In this document: piece after piece, positions 1 to 6,273 of the stretch
Position numbering within the stretch: the first letter of the stretch is position 1
Layout of the letters: each line of letters begins with the position of its first letter
From: Alphaproteobacteria bacterium
Lineage (GTDB): Bacteria; Pseudomonadota; Alphaproteobacteria; Caulobacterales; Parvularculaceae
Assembly (NCBI GenBank): GCA_030428745.1
Contig: JAUIEG010000065.1
Location: forward strand, 1-9,496
Direction: 5' to 3'
Length of the DNA stretch: 9,496 nucleotides
Translations under genes and position numbers: made by a program
Notes under the pieces: generated by a model
Seen by the model: only the letters and a program-made list of their open reading frames with translations
The model's database searches: none
What the model was told of the DNA's origin: nothing

Positions 1-267
1 CGACACTGACTGCGCCAGCCCCTCGGCGAGCGTGATCCGCTGGGTCAGCCAATTACCAGCCCCCCAGGCCGTCGTGGCGCCGCTGGTCTGGAGGTATTTT
101 TCGAGTTCCTGCCGGCGCACCTGGCCTTCAGACACATTGTGATAAAAAGAGAAGACAGAGAAGACGAAGACGACGGCGAAAGCGCCCGCAGCCAGCGTAG
201 CGCCCATGAGCCGGGCGCCTGACGGCGCCTCCCGCCGGTCCGTTGCACCCTTCCCTGTCACTGTCAT
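1..267 (-). CDS. N-terminus of a membrane-anchored sensory protein (partial)
   Basis: The frame is open from the ATG at 267 to the window edge, giving 89 codons with no stop; the rest of the gene lies outside. A short basic N-terminus is followed by one hydrophobic segment at about residues 20-43 (rich in A, V and F), then by a segment around residues 58-89 containing WGAGNWLTQRITLAEGLAQS. A single membrane helix followed by an 'NWL..R..L.E.LA' stretch is typical of the first helix of periplasmic Cache-type sensor domains, as found in methyl-accepting chemotaxis proteins, histidine kinases and GGDEF/EAL proteins. The output domain is outside the window, so the class cannot be decided; a chemoreceptor is my first guess. 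A weak ribosome-binding site (GGGGCG) precedes the ATG. The gene is divergent from rplY. An overlapping frame starting at 248 is Arg/Ser-rich and not protein-like, and I discarded it. Confidence 0.6.
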   Translation of the reverse strand, partial: MTVTGKGATDRREAPSGARLMGATLAAGAFAVVFVFSVFSFYHNVSEGQVRRQELEKYLQTSGATTAWGAGNWLTQRITLAEGLAQSVS

Positions 268-469
268 ATCGCCCCATAAACTGACTGGTGTAGCCTCAGC
301 CTAGCCCTACAGGGTTAACGCCAGTTTGCCGGGCGGCCGCGATCGGCGGAAAAAACCGTTCAGCGCGCCTCGCCCATGGCAGCCGCCGACCCTGGCCTCA
401 TGGGGCGCGCTCACAACCGCCGCCTGGCGAAGGCCCCAAAAAATGGGCCAAAAGGCGGGATTTCACGGC

Positions 470-498
470 TTGCAGTCCGCCAGCCTTTCCACTATAGA
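470..498 (+). promoter_or_regulatory. Sigma-70 promoter of rplY
   Basis: TTGCAG at 470-475 and TATAGA at 493-498 are separated by exactly 17 bases, an almost ideal housekeeping promoter (4/6 or better match to each hexamer). Transcription would start near 505, giving a leader of about 83 bases before the rplY ATG. It is the best promoter match I found in the window and fits a highly expressed ribosomal protein gene. There is no obvious promoter between rplY and pth, so it may serve both. Confidence 0.7.
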
Positions 499-520
499 CC
501 GCCGCTCAATCAGGAATTCC

Positions 521-566
521 CCGCCGCCCCGGGAGCCCGACATGGCTCGCCGCCGCGGCGGTTTTT
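521..566 (+). promoter_or_regulatory. Terminator-like hairpin in the rplY leader (possible attenuator)
   Basis: In the predicted leader, CCGCCGC (521-527) can pair with GCGGCGG (555-561), a 7-bp all-GC stem, and is followed directly by TTTTT (562-566). Inside the loop GAGCC (533-537) can pair with GGCTC (544-548) around CGACAT. The right arm is also part of a 12-base palindrome, CCGCCGCGGCGG (550-561), so an alternative short hairpin competes. A GC stem plus T-run between a promoter and its gene resembles an intrinsic terminator used as an attenuator. No known leader family was recognised; the function is inferred. Confidence 0.4.
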
Positions 567-587
567 GCGCGAAGGACGCCGAACCCG

Positions 588-1244
588 ATGGCACAGACCG
601 ACGTTTTTTACTGTGAACCCCGCAAAAATACAGGCACGGGCGGCGCCCGCGCCGTGCGGCGCGAAGGCATGATCCCGGCCGTCCTTTATGGCGGCGGCGC
701 AGACCCGGTGGCGGTTAGCCTTAAATCCAACGAAGTGAACAAGGCTTATCTCAGCGGCCGCCTGCTCGCGCATCTGGCGAAAATCGACGTGCCGGGCGAA
801 GACGGTCAACAGCCGGTCATCGCCCGCGACGTTCAGGTGCATCCGGTCAAGGGTTACCCGGTGCATGTGGATCTGATGCGCGTTGACGAGAAAACGCGCA
901 TCAACGTCGATGTGTCCGTGCGCTTCATCAATGAAGAACAATCGCCGGGCCTTAAAAAAGGCGGCGTTCTCAACGTTGTTCGTCACGCGGTGGAAGTTTA
1001 CGCACCGGCGACCGCGATCCCGGAAGTGTTTGAAATCGACGTCACCGGCCTTGATGTGGGCGACGGCATTCACGCCTCCACGATCTCGCTGCCTGCGGGC
1101 GTGACCTTCGTGATCACCGACCGCGACTTCACCATTGCAACCATCGCCGCCCCGTCGGCGCTGCGTTCGTCCGACGACGAAGCCGAAGAAGCGACGGAAG
1201 CCGAAGAGGGCGAAGAGAAGGAAGAAGAAGCGAAAGAAGAGTAA
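588..1244 (+). CDS. rplY: 50S ribosomal protein bL25, CTC family (long form)
   Basis: A 218-residue bL25 of the long TL5/CTC type, which binds 5S rRNA in the large ribosomal subunit. The N-terminal 5S-binding domain (about residues 5-95) shows the family pattern G..ARA.RR.G.IPAVLYG near residues 18-35 and the V.HPVKGYPVHVDLMRV stretch near 83-98. The C-terminal beta domain (about 100-190) follows, with the family-typical GDGIHAS.I.LP.GV. From about residue 194 the protein ends in a low-complexity, strongly acidic Glu/Ala/Lys tail, common in long-form bL25. The ATG at 588 gives the standard N-terminus; GAAGGA at 571-576 is its ribosome-binding site, at a rather long 11-base spacing. pth follows after 55 bases on the same strand, the usual rplY-pth order. 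Start and identity are secure. Confidence 0.95.
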   Translation: MAQTDVFYCEPRKNTGTGGARAVRREGMIPAVLYGGGADPVAVSLKSNEVNKAYLSGRLLAHLAKIDVPGEDGQQPVIARDVQVHPVKGYPVHVDLMRVDEKTRINVDVSVRFINEEQSPGLKKGGVLNVVRHAVEVYAPATAIPEVFEIDVTGLDVGDGIHASTISLPAGVTFVITDRDFTIATIAAPSALRSSDDEAEEATEAEEGEEKEEEAKEE

Positions 1245-1299
1245 TCTTCTTTGCTTTGTCTTTGCGCTTTTCCGGCCCCGACAGACAACGGAGCGCGTC

Positions 1300-2004
1300 A
1301 TGCTGCTTCTCGTAGGGCTCGGCAATCCCGGCGGTAAATATGCGCGCCACCGGCATAATGTCGGCTTCCTGGCGGTTGACGCCATTGGGGACGCAAACGG
1401 CTTCGGCCCGGCGCGGGCCAAGTTTCAGGGTGAACTTCGCGACGGCTCGCTTGGCGGCGAAAAAGCGCTGATCCTCAAACCTCAGACCTATATGAACGAC
1501 TCCGGGCGTTCTGTGGGCGAGGCCGCGCGCTTTTACAAACTCGATCCCGCCGACATAATCGTCTTTTATGACGAGCTTGATCTCGCACCGGGGAAACTCC
1601 GCATGAAGACAGGCGGCGGGGCGGCGGGCCACAACGGCATCCGCTCCATCGATTCCCATATCGGCAACGGTTTCAGACGGGTGCGAATCGGCATCGGTCA
1701 CCCGGGCGACAAATCGCGGGTCACAAACCATGTGCTTGGTGATTTCGCCAAAGCCGATCAGGACTGGCTGGAGCCCCTGCTCGCCGCCGTCGCGACCGAA
1801 GCGCCCTATCTGGCGGACGCGGATAACAACCGTTTCCAGACCGCCGTCGCCCAGAAGCTCGCTCCGCCACGAAAGCCTGCGCACAGCACAAAAGAAAAGC
1901 CAGCCGCCGCCCCGCAAGCGGCGACAGATGAGTCGCCCGCCAAATCCGTCCCCAAGAATCCTTTTTCCGTGCTCGGCGACATCTTGAAGGGCGACAAGTC
2001 CTAA
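1300..2004 (+). CDS. pth: Peptidyl-tRNA hydrolase
   Basis: A 234-residue Pth that cleaves the ester bond of peptidyl-tRNAs dropped by ribosomes, releasing tRNA for reuse in the cytoplasm. The family residues are all present: GLGNPG at 6-11 with N9, RHNVG with the catalytic His19, TYMNDSG with N66, YDELDL with D91, GGGAAGHNG with N112, and the RIGIGHPGD block. After the roughly 190-residue catalytic core there is an Ala/Pro/Lys-rich tail of about 40 residues ending in NPFSVLGDILKGDKS; similar tails occur in alphaproteobacterial Pth. The frame is open further upstream to 1135, but the ATG at 1300 gives the standard N-terminus and has CGGAG at 1289-1293 in front of it. The gene lies 55 bases after rplY and probably shares its transcript; the gap is T/C-rich with no hairpin. 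Confidence 0.95.
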   Translation: MLLLVGLGNPGGKYARHRHNVGFLAVDAIGDANGFGPARAKFQGELRDGSLGGEKALILKPQTYMNDSGRSVGEAARFYKLDPADIIVFYDELDLAPGKLRMKTGGGAAGHNGIRSIDSHIGNGFRRVRIGIGHPGDKSRVTNHVLGDFAKADQDWLEPLLAAVATEAPYLADADNNRFQTAVAQKLAPPRKPAHSTKEKPAAAPQAATDESPAKSVPKNPFSVLGDILKGDKS

Positions 2005-2005
2005 G

Positions 2006-2024
2006 CCGGATTTGATCCGGATCA
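2006..2024. repeat. Inverted repeats between pth and the antiporter gene
   Basis: Directly after the pth stop, CCGGAT (2006-2011) and ATCCGG (2015-2020) form a 6-bp stem with a TTG loop. Overlapping it, TGATCCGGATCA (2013-2024) is a perfect 12-base palindrome. There is no T-run, so a standard intrinsic terminator is unlikely. It could be an mRNA 3'-end structure or a binding site for a dimeric regulator of the antiporter, whose ATG is 46 bases further on. The symmetry is visible; the role is a guess. Confidence 0.4.
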
Positions 2025-2070
2025 TTCCTGCACGATCAGCTCAGCTTCAGGATATCCTTGGGAGGCTGAG

Positions 2071-3360
2071 ATGGTCGAACTTGAACATCTGGCGCTGATC
2101 TGGATCGGCGTTTTCATCGCCGTATATTTCGCCCGCAAGACCCGGCTGACGCCGGTGTTGTTCTATCTCGCCGTCGGGGCCGTCTATGTGAACACTGGCC
2201 TCCTGCCCCATGAGAGTGACGACTTTATCCGCGGCTTTGCGGAGATCGGCATCATCCTCATCATGTTCGCCCTCGGCTTCGAGGAGAACACTTCAGCCTT
2301 CATCAAGAGCGTGAAACGGAGCTGGGGCATCGCCTTTTTCGGCGCCGTCGCGCCTTTCGCCGCCGCTTTCATCGTCATTCAGTATTTCTGGCAGGACCTC
2401 AATATCGCGCTCATTTCCGGCCTCGCCATGACCGCGACCGCTGTCTCGCTCACGATGGTCTCCTTGAAAAGCGAAGGCCTTCAAAAATCCGCCGCTGCGA
2501 CCGGCATCATGACCTCCGCTGTTCTCGACGACATCGCCTCCCTGGCGCTCGTCGCGATCATGGTCCCTATCGCCGCAGGCGATGCGACGCCATCATTCGC
2601 CGCGATCGCCTTGATCGTCGGAAAGGCGGCGCTCTTTTTCGGCCTGATCGCTGTGCTCGGGGCCTGGGTCCTGCCTCATGAGTTGACGGGCAAACTCATT
2701 CACAAGATGAAGTTTCTACAAGGCTGGGGCGTACGCAATCTCTTCACCTTCGATGATGGGCGCCATGCGGTTCTGGCCGCCCTCACCCTGGCGCTGTTGA
2801 TCGGCCTTGCGGCGCATGCTTTCGGGTTTCACCCTGCGGTTGGCGCCTATATGGCCGGGCTGATCCTCAAAGAAGATTTCTTTCACATCATCCCGGATCA
2901 GAGTCAGGCCGCCTATGACAACGTTCATGAGATCGTGGAGAACGTCGCCTTCTCATGGATCGGGCCGGTGTTCTTTGTGGAGCTCGGCACGAATATCGTT
3001 TTCAACCCTGAGCTTCTCGTCTCCGTCATGCCGCAGACGGCCACCCTCGTCATGGCGCTCTTCACCGCCCAAGTCCTCTCCGCCGCCATCGCCGCGCGCT
3101 ACACCGGCGCATTTCCCTGGCCCGACAGCGTCATGATCGGCTTCGGGATGCTCGGACGGGCGGAGCTCTGCTTCGTCGTGCTCGACATCGCCTTCGTGCA
3201 GGAAAGGATCATCACCGAAGACGTTTTCTACACGCTGATGCTGACTGCATTCTGGCTGAACGTAGCGGTGCCCGTCACCATTGCGCTCTGGAAACCCTAT
3301 TACTCGGGCGAGAAAACCCTCGGCTTTCTGGCCCCGCCGCGGAGCGCTCCTTCTCCCTGA
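2071..3360 (+). CDS. CPA2-family cation/proton antiporter
   Basis: A 429-residue inner-membrane protein with about 11-13 hydrophobic segments across its whole length, matching the Na+/H+ exchanger domain of the CPA2 family (KefB/KefC, NapA and relatives). Family landmarks are TATAVSLTM (121-129), AVLDDIASLAL (150-160) with the cation-binding acidic pair D153-D154, FHPAVGAYMAGL (253-264), IGPVFFVELG (297-306) and GRAELCFVV (362-370). It ends in a short tail without the RCK/TrkA-N nucleotide-binding domain of KefB/KefC, so it looks like the membrane unit alone. It probably exchanges Na+ or K+ for H+; the ion cannot be told from sequence. The ATG at 2071 has a strong GGGAGG site at 2060-2065, five bases away. 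It sits between pth and ychF, 66 bases after pth and 83 before ychF, and may be partly co-transcribed with them. Confidence 0.85.
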   Translation: MVELEHLALIWIGVFIAVYFARKTRLTPVLFYLAVGAVYVNTGLLPHESDDFIRGFAEIGIILIMFALGFEENTSAFIKSVKRSWGIAFFGAVAPFAAAFIVIQYFWQDLNIALISGLAMTATAVSLTMVSLKSEGLQKSAAATGIMTSAVLDDIASLALVAIMVPIAAGDATPSFAAIALIVGKAALFFGLIAVLGAWVLPHELTGKLIHKMKFLQGWGVRNLFTFDDGRHAVLAALTLALLIGLAAHAFGFHPAVGAYMAGLILKEDFFHIIPDQSQAAYDNVHEIVENVAFSWIGPVFFVELGTNIVFNPELLVSVMPQTATLVMALFTAQVLSAAIAARYTGAFPWPDSVMIGFGMLGRAELCFVVLDIAFVQERIITEDVFYTLMLTAFWLNVAVPVTIALWKPYYSGEKTLGFLAPPRSAPSP

Positions 3361-3443
3361 CGGCCACGCCTTGCGGGCCGGTTTACGCCCCCCTGATTCT
3401 GGGCTAGGCCCTTCTCAAAACAGGCCAGACTTAAGGGCGATCC

Positions 3444-4541
3444 ATGGGTTTCAAATGCGGTATTGTCGGCTTGCCCAATGTGGGCAAGTCAACGCTCTTC
3501 AACGCGCTGACAAAGACAGCGGCGGCGCAGGCGGCGAATTACCCGTTCTGCACCATCGAACCCAATGTCGGCGATGTGGCCGTACCCGAACCGCGCCTGA
3601 AACAGCTGGCTGAGATTGCGGGCTCCAAAGAGATTCTCCCCGCGCGCATGCAATTCGTTGATATCGCCGGCCTCGTTAAAGGCGCCTCCCAGGGCGAAGG
3701 TCTTGGCAATCAGTTTCTCGCCAATATCCGCGAAGTCGACGCCGTGGTTTATGTCCTGCGCTGTTTCGATGACGATGACGTCACCCATGTGGCGAACAAG
3801 ATCGATCCCATCGCTGACTTTGAAACGGTTGAAACCGAGCTCATGCTCGCCGACCTCGAAAGTCTCGAAAAGCGCCGCCTCAATCTTGAGAAGAAAGCCA
3901 AGGGCCAGGACAAGGAAGCCAAGGCGCTGATCGTGCTGGTCGATAAGGCGCTCGAAGAATTGCGCGAGGGCCGCCCTGCGCGCAATGCCGAGATCGCAGA
4001 GGATGACAAAAAGGCATGGGCCGGCCTGCAATTGCTGACCTCAAAGCCCGTTCTTTTCGTCGCCAATGTCGATGAAGAAAGCGCTGCGACCGGCAACGCC
4101 TATTCGAAACATGTTGAGGAATGCGCCAAAAAAGAAGGCGCCGCAGCCGTCGTGATTTCTGCAAAGATCGAATCCGAGCTGGCTCAATTATCCGATGAAG
4201 AACAGGCCGAATATCTCGACACGATCGGGCTTTGCGAACCGGGCCTCAACCGTCTCATCAGCACCGGTTTCGACCTCCTCGGTCTCCAGACCTATTTCAC
4301 CGCCGGCCCCAAGGAAGCGCGGGCCTGGACTGTGAAACGCGGCGCCACGGCGCCTCAGGCCGCTGGCGTTATCCACACGGATTTCGAAAAGGGTTTTATC
4401 CGGGCAGAAACGATCGCTTTTGACGACTATGTCGCGCTTAAAGGCGAACAGGGCGCGAAAGAGGCCGGCAAAATGCGCCTTGAAGGCAAGGAATACATCG
4501 TCAAGGACGGCGATGTGATGCATTTCCGGTTCAACACCTAG
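3444..4541 (+). CDS. ychF: Redox-regulated ribosome-associated ATPase YchF (Obg family)
   Basis: A 365-residue YchF/OLA1-type P-loop protein, the family's usual length. The G1 loop is GLPNVGKST (9-17), the G3 element is DIAG (73-76) followed by LVKGAS, and the G4 position reads NVDE (208-211) instead of NKxD, which in this family goes with a preference for ATP over GTP. A coiled-coil insertion spans about residues 128-200 and a TGS domain fills about 282-365. The family binds 70S ribosomes and is linked to translation and oxidative stress responses. The ATG at 3444 has AAGGG at 3433-3437, six bases away. A possible weak promoter (TTTACG at 3382-3387 with CTAGGC at 3404-3409) lies in the gap after the antiporter gene. 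A short hairpin with a T-run follows the stop codon. Confidence 0.95.
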   Translation: MGFKCGIVGLPNVGKSTLFNALTKTAAAQAANYPFCTIEPNVGDVAVPEPRLKQLAEIAGSKEILPARMQFVDIAGLVKGASQGEGLGNQFLANIREVDAVVYVLRCFDDDDVTHVANKIDPIADFETVETELMLADLESLEKRRLNLEKKAKGQDKEAKALIVLVDKALEELREGRPARNAEIAEDDKKAWAGLQLLTSKPVLFVANVDEESAATGNAYSKHVEECAKKEGAAAVVISAKIESELAQLSDEEQAEYLDTIGLCEPGLNRLISTGFDLLGLQTYFTAGPKEARAWTVKRGATAPQAAGVIHTDFEKGFIRAETIAFDDYVALKGEQGAKEAGKMRLEGKEYIVKDGDVMHFRFNT

Positions 4542-4563
4542 ATCCGAACAGGCGCGATACGCG

Positions 4564-4618
4564 TTAATACTCCGTTCACGGTATTTTTTACGCATGGTTA
4601 AGCCGCATCAACTATAGT
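4564..4618 (+). promoter_or_regulatory. Promoter of the PilZ-like gene with two CtrA-like boxes
   Basis: Two near matches to the CtrA consensus TTAA-N7-TTAA are present: TTAA (4564-4567) with TTCA (4575-4578), and TTTA (4587-4590) with TTAA (4598-4601); the second contains TTAACCAT when read on the minus strand. A -10-like hexamer TATAGT lies at 4613-4618 with no good sigma-70 -35, which is the usual layout of a CtrA-activated promoter, where the box replaces the -35. Transcription would begin near 4625, next to the ATG at 4627. TATAGT is itself within a 12-base palindrome, CAACTATAGTTG (4609-4620). Binding by CtrA is inferred from sequence alone. Confidence 0.45.
4566..4589 (+). terminator. 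Weak intrinsic terminator after ychF
   Basis: AATA-CT-CCG (4566-4574) can pair with CGG-TATT (4579-4585) around the loop TTCA, leaving a two-base bulge, and the T-run continues to 4589 (six Ts). The stem has only 7 pairs and 4 of these are A/T, so it would be a weak terminator. It starts 24 bases after the ychF stop. The same bases overlap a CtrA-like box (4564-4579), so one of the two readings may be coincidental. Confidence 0.4.
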
Positions 4619-4626
4619 TGCGGCCC

Positions 4627-5355
4627 ATGACAGTTGTTCAGACAATCGACCGCCGTCAGGCGCAGCGCTTCCAAGCGGACTTCAACATCCGCTTTTCCAT
4701 TAATGGCGGCGCAGAGATTGTGAGCAACACGCTCAATTTCACATCGCGCAGCCTCGCCATCCGCAGCGATGTCCTCGCCCAGAAAGGCGATCAGATCGCC
4801 ATTCATTTCGCGGGACTTCCGGTTATCGAAGGCGAGATCATACGCGTCTTTCCCGAAGGGTTCGCCGTCTTGCTCGGCCAGGAATCGCTGGCGCTCATGG
4901 CTCATTCCCATCCCGACTGCGCTGAGAGCGCTTTTCACGCCGCCGGCGCCGCCGGCCCCGTGGAGACGGTGACAAGTCCCTTCATTCGCACTGATTCAGA
5001 TGTGCCGTCCCGCGCGCTCATCTCGTCAGGCGTCGGCTATCAGCCTGGCTATAACCGTCACTTTCTCTCGATCATCACGCCCGAAGCCGGAACGCTGGAA
5101 AATATCTCCACGATCTGGATCAGCGCCGACGGCGTGCGCTGGACCGCCAATGCGCTCAAATTTGAGCGACGCAATAATCGCGGTATTGCGGTGATGAGCC
5201 TCAATGACTGGCAAGCCTTTATGGGCGCGGCCTATGGCTTGAAAATCAGCGTCATGACCGAAGACGGGCGTGAATGGACGCTCGAAATCGGCGCCGAACC
5301 AATCGCCGAGCATATTGAATCGCTCTCACCGATGAAAATGGCTGTCAGCGCTTAA
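4627..5355 (+). CDS. PilZ-like domain protein, divergent
   Basis: A 242-residue soluble protein. Residues 8-80 look like a PilZ domain, the small beta-barrel that binds cyclic di-GMP: an N-terminal DRRQAQR gives the RxxxR motif (R10, R14), and a beta-rich stretch ends in EGEIIRVFPEGFAVLL. The second binding motif, usually (D/N)xSxxG, appears only as NFTSRS (37-42), so cyclic di-GMP binding is uncertain. Residues about 115-230 form a second region of similar size that I do not recognise; it could be a degenerate second PilZ-like barrel. There is no signal peptide or membrane segment. I chose ATG 4627; an in-frame TTG at 4618 is possible. Neither has a ribosome-binding site, and the predicted transcription start lies at about 4625, so the mRNA may be leaderless. 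The 3' end overlaps mtnP tail to tail. Confidence 0.65.
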   Translation: MTVVQTIDRRQAQRFQADFNIRFSINGGAEIVSNTLNFTSRSLAIRSDVLAQKGDQIAIHFAGLPVIEGEIIRVFPEGFAVLLGQESLALMAHSHPDCAESAFHAAGAAGPVETVTSPFIRTDSDVPSRALISSGVGYQPGYNRHFLSIITPEAGTLENISTIWISADGVRWTANALKFERRNNRGIAVMSLNDWQAFMGAAYGLKISVMTEDGREWTLEIGAEPIAEHIESLSPMKMAVSA

Positions 5356-6226
5356 GAAAGCGTCCCGCGACCGCATCCAGCTTTTTCATGACTTCAGGGT
5401 CGCGCGCCTCGGGCGGCGTAATCACCGCCATGTCGAGCGCAGTTTCAATCCCAAGCGGTGACGGCGCCCGCGCCGGCCCTAAACGCGGGACGAGATCGGC
5501 GATGAGCCGCGCGGCGTTCACCGTATTCTGCTTCAGCGTCTCAAGTATCAGGCCCACTTCCACCGGCCCGTCATGCTCGCGCCAGCAATCATAATCCGTC
5601 ACCATGGCGACGCTGGCATAGGGCAGCTCCGCTTCGCGCGCGAGCTTCGCCTCCGGCATGTTTGTCATGCCGATGACGTCGCAGCCCCATGAGCGATACA
5701 GATGCGACTCTGCGCGCGATGAAAATTGCGGGCCGTCGATACAGATATAAGTCCCGCCCTTTTTATGCGGAACGCCGATCGCCTCACAGGACGCATTAAG
5801 AGCGTCCGCCAGCGCCGGACAAACCGGATCCGCCATGGAAACATGGGCGACAAAACCGGGGCCGAAAAAGCTTTTCTCCCGGCCGCTTGTGCGGTCGATG
5901 AACTGATCGACAATGACGAAGGTTCCGGGCGCAAGCGCTTCATGGAATGACCCGCAGGCGGAAATCGAGATCAGATCGGTGACGCCAGCGCGTTTCATGG
6001 CGTCGATATTGGCGCGGTAATTGACATGGGAGGGCGGCAGCCTGTGCCCGGCGCCGTGGCGCGCCAGAAAAATAACCTCAACGCCGCCCAGCTTACCCTT
6101 CACCAGCGCATCGGACGGCGCGCCCCAGGGCGTCTCAATTTCGAGCCGCTGAGCGTCTTCGAGCGCATCCATGGAATAAACGCCAGATCCGCCGAGAACT
6201 CCGAGAACGCGTTTTTGTGCGGTCAT
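5345..6226 (-). CDS. mtnP: S-methyl-5'-thioadenosine phosphorylase
   Basis: A 293-residue cytoplasmic enzyme of the purine nucleoside phosphorylase family that splits 5'-methylthioadenosine with phosphate into adenine and 5-methylthioribose-1-phosphate, removing a by-product of polyamine synthesis. Visible family motifs are GVLGGSGVY with the phosphate-binding S14, ARHG (R56, H57), the SACGS block (89-93), GTYICIDGPQFSSRAES (158-174), GMTNMPEAKLAREAELPY (186-203) and TDYDCW (210-215). The two Asp residues of DYD mark 6-aminopurine (adenosine) specificity; inosine/guanosine enzymes carry Asn there. The start at 6226 places the GGSG loop at the family's usual distance from the N-terminus; AGGA lies very close to the ATG. 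It is 76 bases downstream of petC but beyond a strong terminator, so it needs readthrough or its own promoter. No adenine phosphoribosyltransferase gene is in the window. Confidence 0.93.
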   Translation of the reverse strand: MTAQKRVLGVLGGSGVYSMDALEDAQRLEIETPWGAPSDALVKGKLGGVEVIFLARHGAGHRLPPSHVNYRANIDAMKRAGVTDLISISACGSFHEALAPGTFVIVDQFIDRTSGREKSFFGPGFVAHVSMADPVCPALADALNASCEAIGVPHKKGGTYICIDGPQFSSRAESHLYRSWGCDVIGMTNMPEAKLAREAELPYASVAMVTDYDCWREHDGPVEVGLILETLKQNTVNAARLIADLVPRLGPARAPSPLGIETALDMAVITPPEARDPEVMKKLDAVAGRFLKR

Positions 6227-6240
6227 TTCCTGTCTTTCAA

Positions 6241-6273
6241 ATAAAAACGGCGGCGCAGTGTATGCGCCGCCGT
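6241..6273 (-). terminator. Intrinsic terminator of the petABC operon
   Basis: ACGGCGGCGCA (6247-6257) and TGCGCCGCCGT (6263-6273) form a perfect 11-bp, mostly GC stem around a five-base loop. Read on the minus strand, the hairpin is followed by TTTTTATTT. On the plus strand there is no T-run, so it works in the minus direction only, about 30 bases after the petC stop. This is the strongest terminator in the window and closes the bc1 operon. Confidence 0.9.

Larger units (their letters stand above)
268..587. other. Divergent intergenic region (sensor gene / rplY)
   Basis: These 320 bases lie between two divergent genes. On the right they hold a good sigma-70 promoter for rplY (470-498) and a terminator-like hairpin in its leader (521-566). 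On the left, read on the minus strand, are TTAACCCT (318-311), CTAGGC (304-299) and GGCTACACC (295-287), which could be parts of the sensor-gene promoter. A small inverted repeat, GGCCC...GGGCC (432-436/445-449) around an A-rich loop, has no assigned role. Open frames in plus-strand frames here (for example from 326 or 376) are Pro/Arg-rich, overlap the rplY start and have no family resemblance, so I do not count them as genes. Confidence 0.6.

Noticed and set aside
432..449. GGCCC...GGGCC inverted repeat as a terminator
   Set aside because: It lies upstream of the rplY promoter, has five pairs, and is followed by A residues rather than Ts on the plus strand, with no T-run on the minus strand.
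326..672. Two overlapping plus-strand open frames starting at 326 and 376
   Set aside because: Both are Pro/Arg-rich, run into the rplY start in other frames, contain its promoter, and lack any family resemblance. High GC content explains them.
1172..1244. Purine-rich GAA/GAG repeats at the rplY 3' end as a DNA repeat element
   Set aside because: They encode the acidic tail common in long-form bL25, in frame and without exact repeat units.
1135..1299. N-terminal extension of Pth up to 1135
   Set aside because: It overlaps rplY and would be a Lys/Arg-rich translation of the acidic rplY tail; MLLLVGLGNPG at 1300 is the family start.
510..2025. Long minus-strand open frames opposite rplY and pth
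   Set aside because: They are antisense to two securely identified genes, and their composition is that of a GC-rich reverse frame.
3361..3380. CGGCC...GGCCG hairpin after the antiporter stop as a terminator
   Set aside because: The stem has only five pairs with a ten-base loop and no T-run follows.
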